Part shown: positions 52,774-62,009 of the stretch, in pieces
Numbering within the stretch: position 1 is the first letter of the stretch
How the letters are laid out: the number at the start of each line of letters is the position of its first letter
Source of the DNA: Spirochaetaceae bacterium
GTDB lineage: Bacteria; Myxococcota_A; UBA9160; UBA4427
Length of the DNA stretch: 64,000 bases
NCBI GenBank assembly: GCA_020632655.1
Contig: JACKFD010000003.1
Coordinates: 124,001-188,000, forward strand
Direction: 5' to 3'
Program-made: the position numbers and the translations under genes
The notes under the pieces: generated by a model
Database searches by the model: none
What the model was told of the DNA's origin: nothing
The model's input: only the letters and a program-made list of their open reading frames with translations

Positions 52774-54402
52774 TCAGCGCGCTGGCGCTGCCCCCGGTCC
52801 CGGCGGACGATGCAGCCAGAGCCGTGCGAGCGTGAGGTCGCGCTCGTCGACCCGGCCGTCGCCGTCGAGGTCGTGGTCCGGCACGTAGAGGCCGCTGCGC
52901 ACCGTGAGCGCGATCGTCTCGAGGTCGCCGCGCTCGTCGAGGGGATAGATCCGGCCGAGCGAGGTCTCGACGCGTCCGTCGTCGTCGACGTCGGGGTCGC
53001 AGCGATTGCCGAGGCCGTCGCCGTTGCTGTCGCGCTGATCGGGATTCGGCTCCTCGCGACAATCGTCGACCACGTCGGGGATGCCGTCGGCGTCGCGATC
53101 GACGGGCATCGCCGGCGGCGTAGCGACCGCGAGCGCGAGCAGCGGATCGCCGACCAGGACGTTCGTCCAGCCGAGTCGCGGGACGCTGCGGAGATGCGCC
53201 TCGGCGACGGGTCGTCCGCGGACGAGGGCCTCGAGCTGGTGGACGGGGCGGGTGACCCCGGCGAGGCCGGGGTCGGCGAGATGCGTGGAGATCGCGCCGG
53301 CGCCCCGCTCGATCCAGGCGCCCAATCGTCGCTCGATGGCCGCGTCGCGCTCGGGGTCGGCCGAGCCGGTCGCCACGTGCGGCGCGGGCGCGGCCAGGTC
53401 GACGACGAAGCCCGGGGCGACGAGTCCAGCGGCCGGCCCGTCGGCGATCGCATCGCCGGCGCTGCCGGGCTCGTCCTCGCCGTGAAGTCGTACCCACCCG
53501 ATCGGTCCGGGCGCCTCCGGACCCGCGCGGGCGCAGTCCGCACAGACGCGATGCCCGTAGAGCGGGAGCCGTGCGGCGATCGGGTCGAGCAGCGTCGAGG
53601 TCGCGATCGTGCTTCGCGCGCGGTCGGCCGGCCCCGTGACGCCCCAGCTCGGCCGGGCGCCGACCGGCGCCGGCTCGGCTCCGCCCCGGGCGATCAGGTG
53701 TGCCACCGCGATCGGAATGCCCGTCGCGGGATCGACGGGCTCGCGCGGCCCCGCCAGCCGTCCGACCAGGAAGCGCGGCGACGCGTCCGGCACGTCGGCG
53801 CGAAATTGCTCGAAGGGCCGATCGTCGAGGAAATAGGGGTTCGCCTCGCCCGCCCGACCCGGCATCGCGCCGAGCCCGGCGAGCGCGGCGTCCACGGCGA
53901 GCGCATCACAGATCGGCGCGAGGTCTTCGCGGCCGTCGTGGCAGGCATCGATCCGCCAGGGCAGGCCCTGCGCGACGACGAGGAAGCGCACCGCGTGCTC
54001 GGGGTCGTGCTCGGCGAGCCAGGCCTCGATCGGGGCGACGATCGAGGCCTCGAAGCGGGCGCGCTCGACGACGGCCATCGGGCGTCCCGTCGCGGTTCCG
54101 GGCACCTCGAGCTCGAGCGCGAGCAGTCGGCTCCGGGCGATGCCGCGCGCCCGCGCGTAGGACGCGCCGATCGCTTCGGAGACCGGGTCGCCGGCGCGGA
54201 CGAGCACGAGCACGTCGCGTCGACCGCCTCGACCGCAGCCGAGGGCCCCGAGCATCAGGCCGATCGCCATCCACGCGAGGCCGTGGCGCAGGCGTCGCGC
54301 CGTGCGGGCGCTGGCGCGCCGGACTCGCGCTCCCGCCGTCGGGGTCGTCGCGTGGCGGCGGGGGCATCTCGATCGGGACTCGTCGGCGGGGCCGGCGCGC
54401 AT
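52774..54402 (-). CDS. TIGR03790-like lipoprotein with calcium-type repeats
   Basis: A 542-residue protein with a long N-terminus before a lipobox LGALGC (Cys56). Residues about 60-400 match the TIGR03790 pattern: RDVLVLVRAGDPVSEAIGASYARARG in pieces, and later PWRIDACHDG. From about 425 on it has Asp-rich repeats (DRDADGIPDVVDDC, DSNGDGLGNRCDPDVDDDGR, DLDGDGRVDERD) that resemble thrombospondin type 3 and dockerin/EF-hand loops, likely to bind calcium outside the cytoplasm. Function unknown. The ATG at 54402 lacks a strong ribosome site; MAIGLMLGALGC inside could be a shorter start. Confidence 0.72.
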   Translation of the reverse strand: MRAGPADESRSRCPRRHATTPTAGARVRRASARTARRLRHGLAWMAIGLMLGALGCGRGGRRDVLVLVRAGDPVSEAIGASYARARGIARSRLLALELEVPGTATGRPMAVVERARFEASIVAPIEAWLAEHDPEHAVRFLVVAQGLPWRIDACHDGREDLAPICDALAVDAALAGLGAMPGRAGEANPYFLDDRPFEQFRADVPDASPRFLVGRLAGPREPVDPATGIPIAVAHLIARGGAEPAPVGARPSWGVTGPADRARSTIATSTLLDPIAARLPLYGHRVCADCARAGPEAPGPIGWVRLHGEDEPGSAGDAIADGPAAGLVAPGFVVDLAAPAPHVATGSADPERDAAIERRLGAWIERGAGAISTHLADPGLAGVTRPVHQLEALVRGRPVAEAHLRSVPRLGWTNVLVGDPLLALAVATPPAMPVDRDADGIPDVVDDCREEPNPDQRDSNGDGLGNRCDPDVDDDGRVETSLGRIYPLDERGDLETIALTVRSGLYVPDHDLDGDGRVDERDLTLARLWLHRPPGPGAAPAR

Positions 54403-54623
54403 CGTCGGATCATCCGAGCGGTCGGGGGGCCTCGCAGTCTACCACCGATCGATTCGCTCTCGCGCTGGCGCATCGGGCGCGGGGCGGGCCTGGCGATCTC
54501 CCGCGACGATCGCTTCCACGCGCACGCCGCGGCGATCGCCCCTGCTAGACTCCCGCCCTTTCCAGCCGAGCCCCGCGTCCGGCCCGTCCTCGCGGCCGGC
54601 GACGCATCCGGGAGATCCGATCC

Positions 54624-56297
54624 GTGGCCCACGAGTTCGTCTACGTCATGAACGATCTGCGCAAGGCGATCGGGGATCGGGTGATCCTCGACGGCATCTC
54701 GCTCTCGTTCTATCCCGGGGCGAAGATCGGCGTGCTCGGCGCGAACGGCGCGGGCAAGAGCACCTTGCTTCGGATCATGGCGGGCGTCGATCAGGACTTC
54801 CTCGGCGAGGCGCGACCGCTGAAGGGCCTCAAGGTCGGCTACCTGCCGCAGGAGCCCGAGCTCGACGCGAGCAAGGACGTGCTCGGCAACGTCGAGGAGG
54901 GCGTGGGGGAGATCCGCGCGCTGCTCGACGAGTTCAACGCGCTGTCGGCGAAGTTCGCGGAGCCGATGGACGACGACGAGATGAACGCGCTGCTCGAGAA
55001 GCAGGCGAAGCTGCAGGACCAGATCGACGCCGCCGACGCCTGGGAGATCGATCGCACCCTGGACGTGGCGATGGAGGCGCTGCGCTGTCCGCCGGGCGAC
55101 GCCGACGTCACGACGCTCTCGGGCGGCGAGAAGCGCCGCGTGGCGCTCTGTCGGCTGCTCCTCTCGAAGCCCGACATGCTGCTGCTCGACGAGCCGACGA
55201 ACCACCTCGACGCCGAGAGCGTCGCCTGGCTCGAGCGCTTCCTGCAGGAGTACCCGGGCACGGTCGTCGCGATCACCCACGACCGATACTTCCTCGACAA
55301 CGTCGCCGGCTGGATCCTCGAGCTCGATCGCGGCCGCGGCATTCCGTGGCAGGGCAACTACTCGTCCTGGCTCGAGCAGAAGAACAAGCGGCTCGAGGTC
55401 GAGGAGAAGCAGGCCGGCGCCCGGGCGCGGACGCTGTCCCGCGAGCTCGAGTGGATCAAGATGAGCCCGCGCGCGCGACAGGCCAAGGGCAAGGCCCGCA
55501 TCAACGCCTACGAAGAGCTCGTCAAGCAGGGCGGCGAGCGCGCGCCGGAGAAGGTCGAGATCGCGATCCCCGTGCCGCAGCGTCTCGGCGACGTCGTCGT
55601 CGAGGCGGACCATCTCCGCAAGGCCTACGGCGACAAGCTCCTCTTCGAGGACCTCTCCTTCAAGCTCCCGCCCGGCGGAATCGTCGGCATCATCGGCCCG
55701 AACGGCGCCGGCAAGACGACCCTCTTCAAGATGATCGCGGGGGAGGAGAAGCCCGACGGCGGCGACCTCCGCCTCGGCGAGACCGTCAAGCTCTCCTACG
55801 TCGATCAGGAGCGCCGCGACCTCGACCCGAAGAAGACGGTCTGGGAGGTGATCAGCGGCGGCGACGACAAGATCATGATCGGCAGCCGCGAGGTGCCGTC
55901 GCGCGCCTGGGTCTCGTCCTTCAACTTCAAGGGCCCCGACCAGCAGAAGGTCGTCGGCTCGCTCTCGGGCGGCGAGCGCAACCGGGTGAACCTGGCGCTC
56001 CTGCTCCGGACCGGCGGCAACGTGCTGCTCCTCGACGAGCCGACCAACGACCTCGACGTCGACACCCTGCGCGCCCTCGAGGACGCGCTCGTCGATTTCC
56101 CGGGCTGCGCCGTCGTGATCTCCCACGATCGCTGGTTCCTCGATCGCATCGCGACCCATATCCTCGCCTTCGAGGGCGATTCCCACGTCGAGTGGTTCGA
56201 GGGCAACTACGAGGACTACGAGAAGGACCGCCGTCGCCGCCTCGGCGCCGACGCCGACACGCCGCATCGCATCAAGTACCGCCGCATCGACGCCTGA
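54624..56297 (+). CDS. ettA: Energy-dependent translational throttle protein EttA (ABC-F)
   Basis: A 557-residue ABC-F ATPase acting on the ribosomal E site. Two nucleotide-binding domains carry Walker A GANGAGKST at 39-47 and GPNGAGKTT at 358-366, signatures LSGGEKRRV and LSGGERNRV, and Walker B LLLDEPTN in both. The coiled arm between them (about 240-300) includes MSPRARQAKGKARINAYEEL in parts, which is diagnostic for EttA. The start is GTG with GGGAGA upstream. Normal length. Confidence 0.96.
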   Translation: MAHEFVYVMNDLRKAIGDRVILDGISLSFYPGAKIGVLGANGAGKSTLLRIMAGVDQDFLGEARPLKGLKVGYLPQEPELDASKDVLGNVEEGVGEIRALLDEFNALSAKFAEPMDDDEMNALLEKQAKLQDQIDAADAWEIDRTLDVAMEALRCPPGDADVTTLSGGEKRRVALCRLLLSKPDMLLLDEPTNHLDAESVAWLERFLQEYPGTVVAITHDRYFLDNVAGWILELDRGRGIPWQGNYSSWLEQKNKRLEVEEKQAGARARTLSRELEWIKMSPRARQAKGKARINAYEELVKQGGERAPEKVEIAIPVPQRLGDVVVEADHLRKAYGDKLLFEDLSFKLPPGGIVGIIGPNGAGKTTLFKMIAGEEKPDGGDLRLGETVKLSYVDQERRDLDPKKTVWEVISGGDDKIMIGSREVPSRAWVSSFNFKGPDQQKVVGSLSGGERNRVNLALLLRTGGNVLLLDEPTNDLDVDTLRALEDALVDFPGCAVVISHDRWFLDRIATHILAFEGDSHVEWFEGNYEDYEKDRRRRLGADADTPHRIKYRRIDA

Positions 56298-56356
56298 CGC
56301 GGGCCCGGCCCGCGCTTCGCCTCGTCGAGGCCCACCAGAGCAAGGGAGTCTTTCGC

Positions 56357-57136
56357 ATGATCCTCGAGAACAAGGTCGTGATCGTTTCGGGCATCGGGCC
56401 CGGCCTCGGACAGGAGCTGGCGATCAACGCCGGCAAGCAGGGGGCGAAGGTCGTGCTCGCCGCCCGCACGAAGTCCTTCCTCGAGGAGGTCGACGCGATC
56501 GTGCGGAAGACCGGCGCCGAGACCCTCGTGGTCCCGACCGACATCACGAAGCCCGATCAATGCCAGAACCTCGTCGACCAGACGATGGCGCGCTTCGGCC
56601 GGATCGATGCGCTCGTCAACAGCGCGTATACGGGCGGCAAGATGGCGATGTTCGTCGACTCGGATCTCGACGACTGGCGGGCGACGATGGAGGTGAACTT
56701 CTACGGCTCGCTCACGCTGACGCAGAAGGCCGTTCCGGCGATGAAGGCCGGCGGAGGCGGGGCGATCGTGATGATCAACACGATGGTTCAGCGCAAGCCG
56801 ATCCCGACCCAGGCGGCCTACGCCTCGTCGAAGGGCGCACTCACGGCGGCGACGCGCATGCTCGCCAAGGAGCTCGGCCCGGACCAGATCCGGGTCAACT
56901 CGATCTCGATGGGCTGGATGTGGGGCCCGCCGGTCGAGGGCTACGTGAAGGGCGCGGCGAAGCAGATGGGCGTGTCCGAGGAGCAGGTGCTCGCGGGGAT
57001 CACGAAGGACATCCCGCTCGGACGGATCCCGGACGACTCGGACTGCGCGAACGCGGCGCTCTTCCTGGCGTCGGATCTCTCGCGGGTGATCACGGGCGCG
57101 AGCCTCGACTGCAACGGCGGCGAGTTCATGCCCTAG
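56357..57136 (+). CDS. Short-chain dehydrogenase/reductase
   Basis: A 259-residue SDR. The cofactor motif is SGIGPGLGQ (11-19), and YASSK gives Tyr155 and Lys159. The position of the catalytic serine, 13 residues before Tyr155, holds Thr142 (MINTMVQ), which can substitute. NSAYTGG replaces the usual NNAG. A GGGAG lies about eight bases before the ATG. It follows ettA by 59 bases. Substrate unknown; the adjacent redox genes suggest lipid, sterol or xenobiotic oxidation. Confidence 0.9.
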   Translation: MILENKVVIVSGIGPGLGQELAINAGKQGAKVVLAARTKSFLEEVDAIVRKTGAETLVVPTDITKPDQCQNLVDQTMARFGRIDALVNSAYTGGKMAMFVDSDLDDWRATMEVNFYGSLTLTQKAVPAMKAGGGGAIVMINTMVQRKPIPTQAAYASSKGALTAATRMLAKELGPDQIRVNSISMGWMWGPPVEGYVKGAAKQMGVSEEQVLAGITKDIPLGRIPDDSDCANAALFLASDLSRVITGASLDCNGGEFMP

Positions 57137-57232
57137 CGCGCGGAATCGGGCGCCTCGGCCCGGCTGGAGGGATGGCCGGCGGAACGGCCGGAGGGATGGC
57201 CGACCGCATGACCGCCCGGGCGCCGCGCGCGC

Positions 57233-58336
57233 TCAGTCGTCCAGGGTCGGGTAGTCGATGAAGCCCTCGGGCCCCGGCGTGTAGAGCTTCCTGGGGTCGA
57301 AGCGTGCGAGCTCGGCCCCCTCCCGGAAGCGCCGCACGAGGTCCGGGTTGCCGATATACGCCCGCCCGAAGGACACGGCCGTCGCGGCGCCCGACGCGAC
57401 GACTTCTTCGGCCTCGGGGAGCTTGAAGCTGTCGTTCACGACGAGGGGCTGGCCCCAGGCCTTCCGCGCGAGCTCGATGTTGTCGAGCGGCACGTCGTGC
57501 AGCCGGATCACGTGGCAGTAGGCGAGGTCGCCCGGTACCTGGTCGCGGGTCGCGCGCAGGAAGGCGTCGAAGGTCTCGCCCGGGTCCTCGTCCGACAGGT
57601 CGTTGAAGGGGTTGCCCGGGCAGATCCGGAAGCCGACCCGTGCAGCCCCGTCGATGCGCGCCATCGCGTCGAGCACCTCGAGCGGGAAGCGCAGCCGGTT
57701 CTCGAGGGAGCCGCCGTAGTCGTCCGTGCGCTGGTTCGTGCCGGTCGAGAGGAATTGCGCCGGGAGGTAGCCGCTCGCGCAATGCAGCTCGACGCCGTCG
57801 AAGCCGGCGTCGTAGGCGAGCTCCGTCGCGCGGGCGAACTCGGCGACGACGCCCGGGATCTCCTCGGTCTCGAGGGCCCGCGGCGGGGAGAAGGGCTGCA
57901 TGCCCTTCGTATCGGTGAACATGTCGCCGCGGGCGCGGATCGCCGAGGGCGCCACGGTCTCCGAGTCGGGGTCCTTGTTGTCGACGTGCGTCACGCGACC
58001 GCAATGCATGATCTGCGCGACGATCGCGCCGCCTTCGTTGTGCACGGCGTCGACGACCCGACGCCAGCCGGCGACCTGGGCCCGGGTGACGAGGCCCGGG
58101 GTGCGGCAGTAGCCCTTGCCGTCGGCGGAGGGATAGATGCCCTCCGTGACGATCAGGCCTGCGTTCGCGCGCTGGCGGTAGTACTCGACGACGAGCTCCG
58201 TCGGCTCGTCCTGCGCCCCGGCGCGGGAGCGCGTCATCGGCGCCATCACGACGCGGTTGCGCAGCTCGATGCGTCCGAGCGCCACGGGCTCGAAGAGGGC
58301 GCGGGCGGGCGGCTGGGCATTCGACACGGGATCCAT
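57233..58336 (-). CDS. Old Yellow Enzyme family NADH:flavin oxidoreductase
   Basis: A 367-residue FMN TIM barrel that reduces activated double bonds with NAD(P)H. Family marks are LFEPVALGRIELRNRVVMAP in parts, QIMHCGRV (substrate His region reads HCGR), FDGVELHCASGYLPAQFLS, TDDYGGSLENR and AVSFGRAYIGNPDL. It resembles the NemA/OPR group. The ATG at 58336 has AGGAG almost touching it, so a slightly later start is conceivable. It reads the same way as the LLM gene 68 bases upstream and convergent with the SDR. Confidence 0.93.
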   Translation of the reverse strand: MDPVSNAQPPARALFEPVALGRIELRNRVVMAPMTRSRAGAQDEPTELVVEYYRQRANAGLIVTEGIYPSADGKGYCRTPGLVTRAQVAGWRRVVDAVHNEGGAIVAQIMHCGRVTHVDNKDPDSETVAPSAIRARGDMFTDTKGMQPFSPPRALETEEIPGVVAEFARATELAYDAGFDGVELHCASGYLPAQFLSTGTNQRTDDYGGSLENRLRFPLEVLDAMARIDGAARVGFRICPGNPFNDLSDEDPGETFDAFLRATRDQVPGDLAYCHVIRLHDVPLDNIELARKAWGQPLVVNDSFKLPEAEEVVASGAATAVSFGRAYIGNPDLVRRFREGAELARFDPRKLYTPGPEGFIDYPTLDD

Positions 58337-58404
58337 CTCCTGGCGCGAGGGCGGGGCGCTGCGATCGCTCGGCCCCGGGCGGGTGGGGGAGGGCAGGGCT
58401 TCGG

Positions 58405-59283
58405 CTAGTCGATCATCCGGACGAGCCGTTCGAGCAGCGCCTCGTCGGGCCCGGGTACGCCGTCCGGTCGGAAGGCCTGCACGCAGACGTGGTCGGCGCC
58501 GGCGTCGAGATGCGCCTTCACCTGCGCGGCGATCTTCTCGGGCTCGCCCCAGCAGACCATTGCGTCGACGAGGCGATCCGATCCGCCGTCGGCGAAGTCG
58601 GCATCCGTGAACCCGAACTGCTTCAGGTTGTTCTGGTAGTTGGGCAGTCGGATGTACATCTTGAGCGCGTCCCGCGCGATCGCGCGCGCCTTCGTCGGAT
58701 CGGTCTCCGCCAGCACCATCTGCTCCGGGCAGAGGAGCGCATCGGGCCCCATCACCTCGCGCGCCCGCTTGGTATGCGCCGGCGGAACCAGGTAGGGATG
58801 CGCGCCCTGACACGCGGTGGCCGAGAGTCGCAGCATGCCGTCGCGCAGGGCGCCGAGCACGATCGGCGCGTCCTCCTCGGGCTGCCGGGCCATGAAGAGC
58901 GCTTTCTCCATCGCTGCGAGGTAGTCGCGCATGGTCGAGAGTGGCTTCTCGTAGGCGTGGCCGCGCTGTCCCGAGACGAGGTGCTGATGCGAGACGCCGA
59001 GGCCGAGGATGAAGCGACCCGGGGCGAGCTCGGAGAGCGTCTTCCAGATCGCCTTCGTCGCCATCGGATCCCGCGCGTAGATGTTGGCGATGCCCGTCGC
59101 GAGGATCAGCCGATCCGTCTGCGCCGCCAGGTAGCCGATCAGCGAGAAGGGGTCGCGACCGACGGCCTCGGGGATCCACAGGGCGCTATAGCCCAGGTCC
59201 TCGATGCGCCGTGCGAAGCCCGCCACCTCCGGGCCGGAGAAGCCGTCGAGCCAGGTCCAGACGCCGAGCTTGCCGAGATCCAC
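58405..59283 (-). CDS. LLM-class F420-dependent oxidoreductase
   Basis: A 292-residue luciferase-like monooxygenase-family protein: KLGVWTWLDGFSGPEVAGF, LGYSALWIPEAVGRDPFS and RFILGLGVSH are marks of the TIGR03620-type group, which uses deazaflavin F420. This suggests that the organism makes or imports F420. The GTG start at 59283 has a strong AGGAGG about nine bases upstream. Together with the OYE downstream it forms a two-gene minus-strand redox unit. Confidence 0.9.
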   Translation of the reverse strand: MDLGKLGVWTWLDGFSGPEVAGFARRIEDLGYSALWIPEAVGRDPFSLIGYLAAQTDRLILATGIANIYARDPMATKAIWKTLSELAPGRFILGLGVSHQHLVSGQRGHAYEKPLSTMRDYLAAMEKALFMARQPEEDAPIVLGALRDGMLRLSATACQGAHPYLVPPAHTKRAREVMGPDALLCPEQMVLAETDPTKARAIARDALKMYIRLPNYQNNLKQFGFTDADFADGGSDRLVDAMVCWGEPEKIAAQVKAHLDAGADHVCVQAFRPDGVPGPDEALLERLVRMID

Positions 59284-59519
59284 GTTTCCGATCCTCCTGA
59301 ACGATCCTCGAAAGGGCAGACCCGGGACGCTAGCAGCCCGCGTGGGCCCGATCTGCCGAAAGCGCGTCGATCACTGGACTCAGCTCCCCCCTGCGTCCGG
59401 CCGAAGAGCCCGGCATTCGACCGAGGCGGAACGCCGACGGCGTGCGCAGCGCTCGCGCAAGGGAGCCGCGCCCGCGCGTCGGCGTCGTCGCGCGGGGATG
59501 GGACGGGAGGACGCGAGGC

Positions 59520-60392
59520 ATGTGGGCAGGACGACGGATGGGAGGCGCGCTGGGCGCGCTGGCACTGGGGATCGCGCTCGGGGCGTCGACGGGCCAGGCG
59601 TATCCGGGAGGCACGCCGGACTTCCAGACGGACGTAGCGCCCTACTGCGCGGCCTGTCACGCCTCCACGGCGGAGTCCGATCTCGCGGGCGTGGGCGATC
59701 CGCGGGCGCGGGCCGAGCTCGCGGTGAACAAACATCTGGCGGCGATCCGCACGGGCGTCGGTCCCTATGCCGAGCTCTCGGAGCCCGATCGCGCCCGACT
59801 CGTCGAGCTGCTGACCGCGGTCGATCGCAACTCGACGATCGCTCTCGAGTTCCCGGCCCAGGTAGCGCCGGGGGAGACCTTCCAGGTCACGGTCAAGGTG
59901 ACGGGCGGGGCGGGACCCGCCGTCGGCGTCGCCCTCGTCGACCGTGCGCATCGCTTCTTCGCGCGGCCGGCCTCGGCGCTCGGCTTCGAGGTCGTCGGCG
60001 CGCCGACCGTGATCGGACCGAAGGGGCCGCAGACCGATTGGATCGCGCGACGCCCGGAGCGCGAGGGTCGCGGCATCACCTTCGTGAACGTGGAAGGCGT
60101 GCAGTCGAACGCGGAGGAGGATCGCTGGGCCCGGGCCAAGATCGTCTTCACGTTGAAGGCCCCCGAGAAGGAGGGCAGCTATCCGCTCGTCGGCGCCTTC
60201 TTCTACGGCACGGAGAAGAGCACGGCCCTCGGTACCCGCGTGCATCCCGAGTTCGGGCCGCTCCCGCTCGGTGGCGCCTACGGCAAGTCCGGCCGCGTCA
60301 AGTTCAGCGAGGAGTCGATGATCTCGGTCAAGCCGCCCGAGACCGCACCGGCCGCCGCGGAGCCGCATCCCGGCGCGCCGGGTCTGCCCTGA
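59520..60392 (+). CDS. Exported monohaem cytochrome c-like protein
   Basis: A 290-residue protein with a signal peptide (about 1-27) and one haem c motif, CAACH at 43-47. The mature remainder has no second CXXCH; it is a beta-rich domain (FQVTVKVTGGAGPAVGVAL, KAPEKEGSYPLVGAFF), similar to proteins that cap or deliver electrons in periplasmic oxidase sets. GGGAGG lies nine bases before the ATG. Partner unknown; no oxidase genes adjoin. It converges with the symporter gene, 33 bases apart. Confidence 0.8.
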   Translation: MWAGRRMGGALGALALGIALGASTGQAYPGGTPDFQTDVAPYCAACHASTAESDLAGVGDPRARAELAVNKHLAAIRTGVGPYAELSEPDRARLVELLTAVDRNSTIALEFPAQVAPGETFQVTVKVTGGAGPAVGVALVDRAHRFFARPASALGFEVVGAPTVIGPKGPQTDWIARRPEREGRGITFVNVEGVQSNAEEDRWARAKIVFTLKAPEKEGSYPLVGAFFYGTEKSTALGTRVHPEFGPLPLGGAYGKSGRVKFSEESMISVKPPETAPAAAEPHPGAPGLP

Positions 60393-60425
60393 ATCGGGGG
60401 GCGTGGTCTCGTCGCGGGCCGCCGT

Positions 60426-61910
60426 TCAGGCGTGGGGATGGAACTCGCCCGCCGCGAGGCGCGCGAGGTAGCGGTCGAGGTCCTGCTTGAGCCGGCCGGC
60501 GAGCATCGCGACGCCGGCGATGTTCGGGAAGGCCATGCCCAGGATCATCAGGTCGCCGAAGTCGAGCACGACCTTCGCGTTCTCGAAGACCACGCCGCCG
60601 AAGGTAAAGGCCAGGAAGATCAGCTGGTAGGCGAGGATCGAGCGCTCGCCGAAGAGATGCTTCCAGGCCCGCTCGCCGTAGTAGCTCCACGAGATCATCG
60701 TGCTGAACGCGAAGAGCACGGCGACGAAGGTGAGCAGCTTCGGGAACCAGGGGAAGACCGTCGCGAAGGCGCTGGCCGTCATGCGAATGCCCGCGCCGGC
60801 TTCGGGATCGTTCCAGGTGCCCGTCACGACGATGACGAGTGCCGTCGTCGAGCAGACCACGATCGTGTCGATGAAGGGCTCGAGCAGCGCGACGAAGCCC
60901 TCGCGCAGGGGCTCGTCGGTCCGGGCGGCGGAGTGCGCGATCGCCGCGGATCCGATGCCCGCCTCGTTGCTGAAGGCCGCGCGCCGGAAGCCCTGGATCA
61001 GCGTCCCGACGAGCCCGCCGACGCCGGCCTCGAGGCTGAAGGCGTCGCGCACGATCAGCCCGATCGCGCCGGGCACGGCCGAGGCGTGGGTCGCGACGAT
61101 CGCGAGCCCGCAGGCCATGTAGAGCAGGCACATGCCCGGCACGAGGACGCTCGCGACCTCGCCGATGCGCCGGATGCCGCCGATGATGACGAGCCCGACC
61201 AGCACCACGAGCAGCAGGCCGAAGGTCACCTGCCCGCCCGAGCTCGAGAGCATCGCGACCTCGTCCCGCACGAGCGCGTAGCTCTGGTTCGCCTGGAACA
61301 TGTTGCCGCCGCCGAAGCTCGCGCCGATGCACATGATCGAGAAGACGACCGAGAGCACGGCGCCGAGGCGCCGCCAGCCGAGCTCCGAGAGCCCCTCGCG
61401 CAGGTAGATCATCGGCCCGCCGGTCACGCGCCCGCGCTCGTCGAAGGTGCGATAGCGCTGGGCGAGGGTGCACTCGGCGAACTTCGAGCTCATGCCGAGC
61501 AGGCCGCCCATGATCATCCAGAACACGGCGCCCGGGCCGCCGATGCCCACGGCGAAGGCGACGCCGGCGATGTTGCCGAGACCGACGGTCGCGGAGAGGG
61601 CGGCGGAGAGCGCCTGGAAGTGGCTGATCTCGCCGGCGTCCCCGGGCTCCGAATAACGTCCCCGGACGATGTCGATGCCGTGGCGGAAGCCGCGCACGTT
61701 CACGAACTGGAAGCGGAGCGTGAAGTAGAGCGCGCCGAGCACGAGCCAGGCGACGACGATCGGGATCTGGATCGCGTCGCCGCTCGCGTCGTCCCAGAAG
61801 GCGAGGTCGAAGAAGATGACCCGCTCGATCGGCGCGACGACGCCCCGGGCGAAGATCGCTTCCAGCGTCTCGAAGAGCGGACTTCCGGGGCTCGCGGTCT
61901 CGCTGGGCAT
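60426..61910 (-). CDS. Sodium:alanine symporter family protein (AgcS-like)
   Basis: A 494-residue inner-membrane transporter with about ten to eleven hydrophobic helices. FQALSAALSATVGLGNIAGVA is the family signature in its N-terminal third, and SNEAGIGSAAIAHSAA occurs in the middle. Members import alanine or glycine with sodium. The ATG at 61910 is followed by a cytoplasmic N-terminus; a charged tail ends the protein. It is divergent from the acyl-CoA synthetase gene with 99 bases between. Confidence 0.94.
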   Translation of the reverse strand: MPSETASPGSPLFETLEAIFARGVVAPIERVIFFDLAFWDDASGDAIQIPIVVAWLVLGALYFTLRFQFVNVRGFRHGIDIVRGRYSEPGDAGEISHFQALSAALSATVGLGNIAGVAFAVGIGGPGAVFWMIMGGLLGMSSKFAECTLAQRYRTFDERGRVTGGPMIYLREGLSELGWRRLGAVLSVVFSIMCIGASFGGGNMFQANQSYALVRDEVAMLSSSGGQVTFGLLLVVLVGLVIIGGIRRIGEVASVLVPGMCLLYMACGLAIVATHASAVPGAIGLIVRDAFSLEAGVGGLVGTLIQGFRRAAFSNEAGIGSAAIAHSAARTDEPLREGFVALLEPFIDTIVVCSTTALVIVVTGTWNDPEAGAGIRMTASAFATVFPWFPKLLTFVAVLFAFSTMISWSYYGERAWKHLFGERSILAYQLIFLAFTFGGVVFENAKVVLDFGDLMILGMAFPNIAGVAMLAGRLKQDLDRYLARLAAGEFHPHA

Positions 61911-62009
61911 GGCCGCGAATCATACGCGATTCCGGGGAGATGCGCCGACTCCTGCGAGTGGGTGCGGGTCTTTGTGGGGGACGTCGCGGTCGCCTAGGCT
62001 TGCGCGCCG

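Noticed and set aside
57160..57215. GGAGGGATGGCC direct repeats between the SDR and OYE genes as a terminator
   Set aside because: The repeats are near but have no T-run or stable hairpin with an adjacent U tract, so a terminator is not supported.
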